Below are positions 58,162 to 64,000 of a DNA stretch of 64,000 nucleotides, piece by piece. Source of the stretch: Sambucus nigra (taxonomy: Eukaryota; Streptophyta; Magnoliopsida; Dipsacales; Adoxaceae); the NCBI GenBank assembly GCA_949130495.1, contig OX422210.1, positions 638,748,585 to 638,812,584 of the forward strand. Reading direction: 5' to 3'. Made by a program: the position numbers and the translations under genes. The notes beneath the pieces were generated by a model. It searched no databases and was not told the origin of the DNA. It saw only the letters and a list, made by a program, of their open reading frames with translations. Each line of letters starts with the position of its first letter. Within the stretch, counting starts at the first letter, position 1.

Positions 58162-60430
58162 TCCAAATCCCCCATCGTCCCTCCAAAACTATTAATTGGC
58201 GATGGTTCATTTCTTTCGCCTTACACATGCCTTCTGTTGTTTAAATGGAATTCATATTTTTTGAAAGGCATGCTTGTATGTGAGGGTACACCGGTTATCC
58301 TCCAAAGTCAAATCATTTTTGCGGTGGACCCTCAACTATTTAGACTTCTAGTGTACAGTTAGTGTGAAGCCTAAATAGTAGGTTATAGATAGTTAGCTTT
58401 CTTTCTTTTTATTTTTTCTTTATTTTTAATTTATTCTAGTGTAATTAGTTAACTTTTTGTTATTTGTTTTTGCTATGCTCGGTACTAACTTATTTTGTAG
58501 ATTCTTTGGACTTGTTCTTATGGGGATCACTCCAATTTTGGCTAAGATCGCTATTTTCCTCTCTTTGACTTGGTTCTTAATTTACATTGAGGACAATGTC
58601 AAGTTTTAAGTTAGGGGGTGTGGGATATTTTATCCATTATTTTATTTAGTCCATGTTTTTGCTCACATGTTACTTACTTAGTATGATTTTCTTAGAAAAA
58701 TTTCAAAAAAATATATTTTCTTTCTTTTTTCTCTTTTTTTTGTGCATTCTGCCTTTGTTTCCGATAATAAATTTCAATAATTGTCCGATCCAATAGACAA
58801 CCCAACGATGCATGTTCTCGATTTTAGAAGTTATTAGACTTTAGTCTTGATTATTGATATTATAAATAACTTTATGAATTAAACATTAATCCCAAGAGCA
58901 CATGCATTTTTATCGTTCTATTGATTTGGTTTTAGATTTTTATAACTCGATAATCTTTTGTTGAATTGTATATACTTACACCGAGTAAGCTTTGTACCTT
59001 TCGTCGTTTGTGAGTGTATACACTTTTCTTTTCTCATTGAAAACGTTGAATTCGTTGGTAATCTCACTATTCTTTCATTTGACCGTTCATTAATTGAGTT
59101 CATACTTGAAATGTGCTACTTGATCATGATTTTCATATATTGTTTTTACTCGAGAATTGCGTAAACTTTGTGAAATGATAATAGACCCTCTTTGTTATAT
59201 CACCCATATTAGCCTTAACCTCACCCTTATATGTTTACCCTCGTTAACCCCTTTGAGCCTAAATATTATCCTTTCGTTTCATAATCCAAATCCCATAACC
59301 AACTCCGCATTGGAGTTTTAGCCCATATATACTTTTTTCATACCTTTGTTTGGAATGTTGCTTGGGATTGGATGATGTTGTTATGGTGTCGGTTGCAATT
59401 TAGGCATATGAGAGTTTGATAAGCAAAGAAAAGAAAGTAGTGAAAAAGTGAAGAAAAAGAGAAAGCAAAAAGCAAAAGAAAACAAAAGAAAAAAATGAGA
59501 AAAAGAAGAAAAGAAAGAGAAAGAGAAAGTTGTCAATGTTGTATATAGTTCAATAAGCTTTTATTACTCTCCCCGATGATATATTCAATGCATTTTTGGA
59601 ACTTGTTTTCGAATTTTGATATTACCCGCATTTTCCCATTATCCCGAGTTTTCATCCCGAACACTTTGAATCCGTACATACATATCCTTCATTTCATACC
59701 CTAGCCACCCTACATTATAACCCTATACAAGTCATATGTGATCTCAGGTGCATGTAATTCAAAAGTCATAATAGTTGTGATAATCTGTGAAAATGCATTT
59801 CGCCTCTTTTAGTGTGCGGTATCCTTTCATTGAGATTACAGTTTTTCATTTTTGTATAGCGTTCTTCATCTGTGACATGTGTGCGGCCAAGTTTCCATTT
59901 ACGTTTTGCTCTTTATGACTGCATGTTCCGTGTGTTACCTCCCTGTTTCGAGTGAATTCGCTTGATGAGTGTAATGCCCGTGAGGATTGAATGTATGCTT
60001 GCTTTAACATTTATCCGGTTTATATAAGTTTTTGACCAAATCAAACTTTGCATGTGCTCGCTCCCTCTCCCACATATTAAGGTTTCAATTCTATGAGGTG
60101 CATTCTATAATGTTAATGATTTCGAACTTTTGCGTGAATTCATTCACTTTGCTAATAATGCATATGAAATCCTTTTCGCTATTGTTGGGCTAGTCGCATG
60201 TTGGTTTGGGCATATTTTGAGGAAACCAAGTGATGTTTGTGGGTACCATCCCTTAAAACCCTCACGAGACGACACTCGTCCACTAGGGTGACCTAGGGAT
60301 TTAATGGCTTATTGCATATGCTAAATGCAATCGTGCTCCCTATGAAAGTGGCATTTATATTTCGATGCATATATACATCTTGTACTGCCCTCTGGTTTTG
60401 TTTGTTCCATTACTAGGGACTAGCAATGTT
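58162..60430 (+). other. Element C long non-coding internal region
   Basis: Holds a first polypurine-like motif (AAGTTAGGGGGTG, 58608-58620) after ACATTGAGGACAATGTC, which fits the end of a lost post-pol ORF, a purine-rich tract at about 59420-59530 (GAAAAAGTGAAGAAAAAGAG style), and the block at 60230-60340 shared with element D. No credible coding frame. Confidence 0.7.
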
Positions 60431-60444
60431 TAAGTTAGGGGGTT
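60431..60444 (+). other. Element C polypurine tract
   Basis: TAAGTTAGGGGGTT directly precedes the 3' LTR start TGATTCG. It is nearly identical to the tract of element D. Confidence 0.92.
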
Positions 60445-60844
60445 TGATTCGTATCAAATATTGCATATTTCCACCCTATATCTTTATGCTTCTAGCGCTT
60501 TTACGGTGCTTAATGCCTATATTTATGCTTATTAACTAGACAACCTTGGATTTGGATATATACATGTTTTGCAGGGGTTAATTGTTCTTTTGTAGGTATT
60601 GGAACGCTAAAAGTGGGGATCCGTTGCATTTCAGAGAAGTTCTATCGTCACAAGCCACTTCAAGGGCATTTTAGTCAATTCATATTTCTTCTCCAACTCT
60701 TGGAAATTCCACGGATGTGTAGTTCATTGAGTTAGCATCGTGTGGCCGCAAACGGTGCGTCGTTTGGAGTTCGGACGAAGAAGATATGCCCGTTTTCGTT
60801 ATTGAACTTCATGTGATGACCAAAGAGTGCCAGAAAACAGAGTA

Positions 60845-60962
60845 CCGGTCGACCGCGCCTAGAGGTCCGGTCGACCTTGGTTTGGTGTTTTGTAGTAGGA
60901 AGGAGACAGTAGGCTTTTGCCTGAAGGACCGGTCGACCACGCCCCTGCGACCGGTCGACCGG
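60845..60962. repeat. Palindrome cluster, element C 3' LTR (best preserved)
   Basis: All four units are CCGGTCGACC or the full CCGGTCGACCGG: ACCGGTCGACCG and TCCGGTCGACC around CGCCTAGAGG, then ACCGGTCGACCA and ACCGGTCGACCGG around CGCCCCTGCG. This probably shows the original motif. Confidence 0.92.
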
Positions 60963-61028
60963 TTATGCCAGATATTTTGTGATCTTTCCTTTTTCTTTTC
61001 TTTTTCCTTTATTTCTTTTGTAACTTAC

Positions 61029-61036
61029 TATATAAA
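61029..61036 (+). promoter_or_regulatory. Element C 3' LTR TATA box
   Basis: TATATAAA after the pyrimidine tract, about 67 bases downstream of the palindrome cluster, as in the 5' LTR. Confidence 0.55.
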
Positions 61037-61941
61037 CCAACTTTGGTTTCTATTTCATATATTAGATAGTAGAAGTTAGTTTAGGTTAGGGTTTGGATGT
61101 TGAGAGCTCATTCTTCTTCCTCTCTTGGTTTGTCACCCATTTGGGTTGTAAGTGTGCACTATTAATCTTCCCTGCCATTTAATATAAGTTGTATTTCCAT
61201 TATTCTTGCTTTTTAATTAGATTTACATGCTTTGATTTACTTTCTTTCTAGTGTAGTTTTATCGCGTTTATTTACCGCTTTTATTTATCGTGTTTTTAAC
61301 ATGCTTTCTAGGTAATTTAAATTAGGTTATGTTTGAATTGAACTCACTCGAGTTGACGCGTTGCTTTGCTTTGGTGATGGTGTTAACGGGTCTATTTCGG
61401 GTGCGTTGTCCTAGTTATTGCGCCTAGGAGATTTGACGGGGCATATCATGTATGTCCCGTGCTTACGACCTTACGTGCGCAATTTCAGGGATATTTGTTG
61501 TCGCCAAAATCTTATTAGGCTTTTATGCGGATTTAGGGGTGTAACAACCCTTGGTTCAATTAACTGTCGAAACGAGACGCATCCTAAATAACTCGTCGAC
61601 CTATGTATTCGTTTTATACAAATTAACTCGAGTGAGGGATATTCGACGCAACCTATAGTTTTACTCGCTTTGTTAGTCTAGTTTCATTTCCCTTGCCTAT
61701 AATAATCATTTCCCTTTTATGCATCTTTTCCTTTTTAGTTTGTAATCACCTTTTGCACTTTTATTTCGGAGCACTAAATTATATAAATTCTAGCATCTCG
61801 TCCCTGTGGATTTTTGATACCCGACTAATCATTGTGCTTGCCTCGCAAGTGTAGTCGTAATTTAGGTTTGTTTGTATTGAATAGATGAAACGAAAACAAC
61901 GACCGCACACCTTACACGCGCGCGCATTTCGCACTCGATCA

Positions 61942-62350
61942 GTTGCCCAGGGGAGATCCGGACCGCTGTTGAAATGGCAGCAGAACTCCCTATTTTGGTT
62001 TTTTTTACTCCTCTCTCAGGCTCTTAAGATTATCCTACTTGGATAACAACTCAACCATAAACCCGATTTTCACCCAATCCTCGTTTCGACTCCAGAGACA
62101 TTCTCACAATGCAGTGTGTTTCCTACCTGTTTAGTGTGCTTTAAACCTACTTACTGATCATATCCTACCTATCCTAGTTGACGTACTCCTATTATACACA
62201 AGAGTCACCCCATACTCGTCGGGGGTGAGATGACCTCATAACTTTAGCTCACTCTACCCCGTAAATGGGGTCCGAAAACCAAATGGTATCGATGTCTACC
62301 ACGCACGCCTCCAAATACGGCACCCCCTGTTTATATTCCAATTCCATTGC
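61942..62350 (-). other. Element D between integrase and post-pol ORF, right half of the internal palindrome cluster
   Basis: Starts with the second GTTGC target copy and the rest of the split cluster (to about 61973), then non-coding sequence to the integrase end. GGTATCGATGTC near 62285 and GGCACCCCCTGTTTATATTC near 62322 are not explained. Confidence 0.6.
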
Positions 62351-62905
62351 TCAGTGGGGGAATATGTTCTTTACAACGAATGGGCCAATCCACCGAGACC
62401 GCAACTTACCAGGAAATAGATAAAGGCGAGAGTTGTAGAGAAGCATTTTTTGCCCGGGAAGAAACTCTTTGTGCCGGATAATCTTATCATGTGCGAGTTT
62501 CATCCTTTCTTTGGATATTTTAGCGTTCTCATACGCGTCATTGCGTATCTCCCCTAGCTCATTTAACTGAAGCTTGCGAGCTTCATTGACTTTGTCTATG
62601 TCATAGTTCAACCTCTTAATGGCCCAATACGCTTTGTGCTCTAACTCGACGGGAAGATAGCAAGGTTTGCCATACACAAAGCGGAACGAGGACATTTCTA
62701 GTGGATTCTTGTATGCGGTATGATAGGCCCATAGTGAATCATTTAATCGAAGGGACCAATCTTTTCGGTTAGGATCGATGATCTTCTCTAAGATGTTCTT
62801 GATTTCCCAATTCGCCAACTTGTCCTGCCCTTCGTTTGTGGGTGATAAGTCGTTCCAACCTTGTGAATGATGCCATACTTCATCATAAGTTTCTCGAATG
62901 GCCTG
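62351..62905 (-). pseudogene. Element D integrase fragment (Athila type)
   Basis: The minus strand carries [92 protein letters not shown] and SRWIGPFVV, the highly conserved C-terminal half of Athila/Tat integrases. Upstream of GQD the frame is shifted by one base; the other frame reads [20 protein letters not shown] then QTKG. The residue at the catalytic Glu (usual GQAEVSN) is Lys (GQDKLAN). The domain is cut at about 62905, where a plus-strand sequence begins. Confidence 0.88.
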
Positions 62906-63801
62906 TTGCAAAAAGGCCCGAGTCTACACCTATCGAGCTTCACCCTTGTGTTTTCGAGGAACCAATTTATCCTAGGTTAGCTCCGGCTACGAGTTCTCAC
63001 CATTTTCTCGAGATAGAATCCTTGATAGTTTCTAACTATCCGGATTTGGATCCTATTCCTCCATGCATGGCTCCTGTTGAGCCCGATATATCTAGTGATC
63101 CTTCTATCTTCGATCTTGGTGCCTCGTTTGAACCACCCACCACATTCACCAATGATACTCTTATGGAGAAGTTGATCACTCCATCTTTAGATACCACACT
63201 TCCTCCTGCGAGTTCCCTTGTGGATCACTCTGCACCTCATGAGGAGTGTGTGTCTCCCACTCTTGAGTTGGATCATCTTCTTCCACCATTTATCCCACCC
63301 GATACACCATTTGTCCCACCCAACCCACCCATTACCCTTTCCACCCCACCACCTGGTTTGGATCTTGATTTTGCACATTTCAAGTTTCCATCTACCTTTT
63401 TAGATCCTCACCTCAAACCATCATCCACCATCTACGAGAGTATTTATGGTGATACTCTCCACTTCCGTGACACCGAGCTTGTTCTTCTATGCACACCACT
63501 CTCTTGTGGTGTTGATTTCTTCTCGAAACAGCTCCCTGGTGTGTCACGGCGCGACCATTATCATCGCCCATTTATAGAACGGTCGTGTGATTTTTATGAG
63601 TTCCACCCCATTTCACTTTCTACTCCTTTTTGCCTCCCTCACCAACTAGAGCACCATGCCAATAGGGCCCTTGTTGCCCTCACCTTTCGGCTCAATAAGG
63701 CCCGTGATCGGTGCCTACTCACCCGTACCCTAATCCCCACCTGCCCATGGTCCACCGATGCTTTTCATCGTGTGATGCACTTTGCCATACAAGTGCATTG
63801 A
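62906..63801 (+). CDS. Fragment E Pro-rich ORF (Athila-type extra or Gag-linker ORF), 5' truncated
   Basis: About 298 codons without a stop after the junction; the in-frame start upstream lies in antisense integrase and is not credible. The first half is rich in Pro, Ser and Asp with repeated PPF.PP and TPPP phrases and no fold signature. The second half is less biased ([59 protein letters not shown]). No zinc finger, protease or transmembrane segment seen. It sits just before the GGGAGGCAGCCCG phrase, so it is an element ORF rather than a host gene. Its role is unknown. Confidence 0.5.
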
Positions 63802-64000
63802 CCACTCTTCGCCCTGATCCAACAAGACTGACGCTTCAATCTTGTTTGGGGGTGATTCTCATCACCCCAATTTTTCTGCCGCCCTGTGCCATCATAGATC
63901 CTATCCTTAGGGTGAGATTTCATCCGTCTGGCTGAAGACATTAAACTTAGCACTACCGGGAGGCAGCCCGCGTTTCTTGTACTAGTCTCATCCTGTTTGG
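62906..64000 (+). mobile_element. Athila-like fragment E, opposite orientation, open at the right edge
   Basis: From the junction with the truncated D integrase, a plus-strand frame is open to 63801 and encodes a Pro/Leu-rich protein ([17 protein letters not shown] and [12 protein letters not shown] are notable phrases). Following it, CTGAAGACATTAAACTTAGC and GGGAGGCAGCCCG (about 63934-63972) match the typical Athila-type phrase GACGTTAAAC..GCGC...GGGAGGCAACCC found after the extra ORF. So this is the 3' part of another Athila-like copy, or an inverted piece of D. It continues past 64000. Confidence 0.65.

Larger units (their letters stand above)
55508..61941 (+). mobile_element. Element C: complete non-autonomous Athila-like LTR retrotransposon nested in D
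   Basis: Direct LTRs at 55508-57044 and 60445-61941, TGATTCG...GATCA ends, exact 5-bp duplication GTTGC (55503-55507 and 61942-61946), primer-binding site after the 5' LTR and polypurine tract before the 3' LTR. The internal part is only 3.4 kb, has no protease, reverse transcriptase or integrase, and carries one acidic ORF with two stops. The 3' non-coding region is shared with element D, which makes C a likely parasite of D-type enzymes. Confidence 0.96.
60445..61941 (+). repeat. Element C 3' LTR
   Basis: 1,497 bp, direct repeat of the 5' LTR, about 40 bp shorter because of small deletions (for example near 61060 and 61230). Ends ACTCGATCA at 61941. Confidence 0.95.

Noticed and set aside
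62836..62905. Start of the plus-strand Pro-rich ORF at 62836
   Set aside because: The first 23 codons are the exact antisense of the D integrase; the real sequence begins at the junction near 62905.

Overview
This is a stretch of nuclear DNA from a flowering plant, most likely a eudicot with a large, repeat-rich genome. It is AT-rich, has long AT and TAA microsatellites, and carries plant-type hAT, CACTA, L1 LINE, Copia and Gypsy elements plus many MITEs. I found no intact host gene. The only host-like coding traces are a broken B-type response-regulator-like fragment near the left end, a broken low-complexity exon at 25.4-26.3 kb, and one unrecognised conserved-looking fragment at 30.7-31.0 kb. 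Many long open frames here are antisense or repeat shadows and are left out.

Layout. 1-917 is the 3' part of a Gypsy LTR (family A, copy A3) that cuts into the response-regulator pseudogene (919-1357). 1882-3506 is a 1.6 kb repeat with a second direct copy at 22108-23734. 3.5-7.0 kb holds decaying tandem repeats, a foldback element, and an array of 13 units of about 111 bp. Each unit looks like a 39-nt mini-exon plus a 72-nt mini-intron. 8726-13687 is a complete hAT element (8-bp target duplication, matching inverted ends) with a dead transposase. 15118-21457 is an L1-type LINE with a good ORF1 and a broken ORF2. 23.7-27.2 kb is a cluster of MITEs and microsatellites; one MITE sits inside a coding exon and removing it restores the frame.

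27.5 kb to the right end is a nest of LTR elements: a solo family-A LTR (A1, 27479-30465); a Copia fragment; a complete Gypsy-B element (31901-41466, target duplication CCTCA); the 3' half of a CACTA element (41472-44209) that Gypsy-B entered and that itself sits inside the integrase of a second family-A element (A2, 44210-50683); an Athila-like element D on the minus strand (from 50684), inserted into the A2 LTR; and a complete non-autonomous Athila-like element C (55508-61941, target duplication GTTGC), inserted into D. After C come the integrase of D (62351-62905) and an oppositely oriented Athila-like fragment E that runs off the window.

The two most unusual signals are the mini-exon array (5557-7010) and a recurring motif in the LTRs. 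In families A, B, C and D, a short cluster of paired CpG-containing palindromes lies at a comparable LTR position, but each family uses a different palindrome. The cluster differs between copies of one family and even between the two LTRs of one element. In C and D it lies about 65-85 bp upstream of a TATA-like box.
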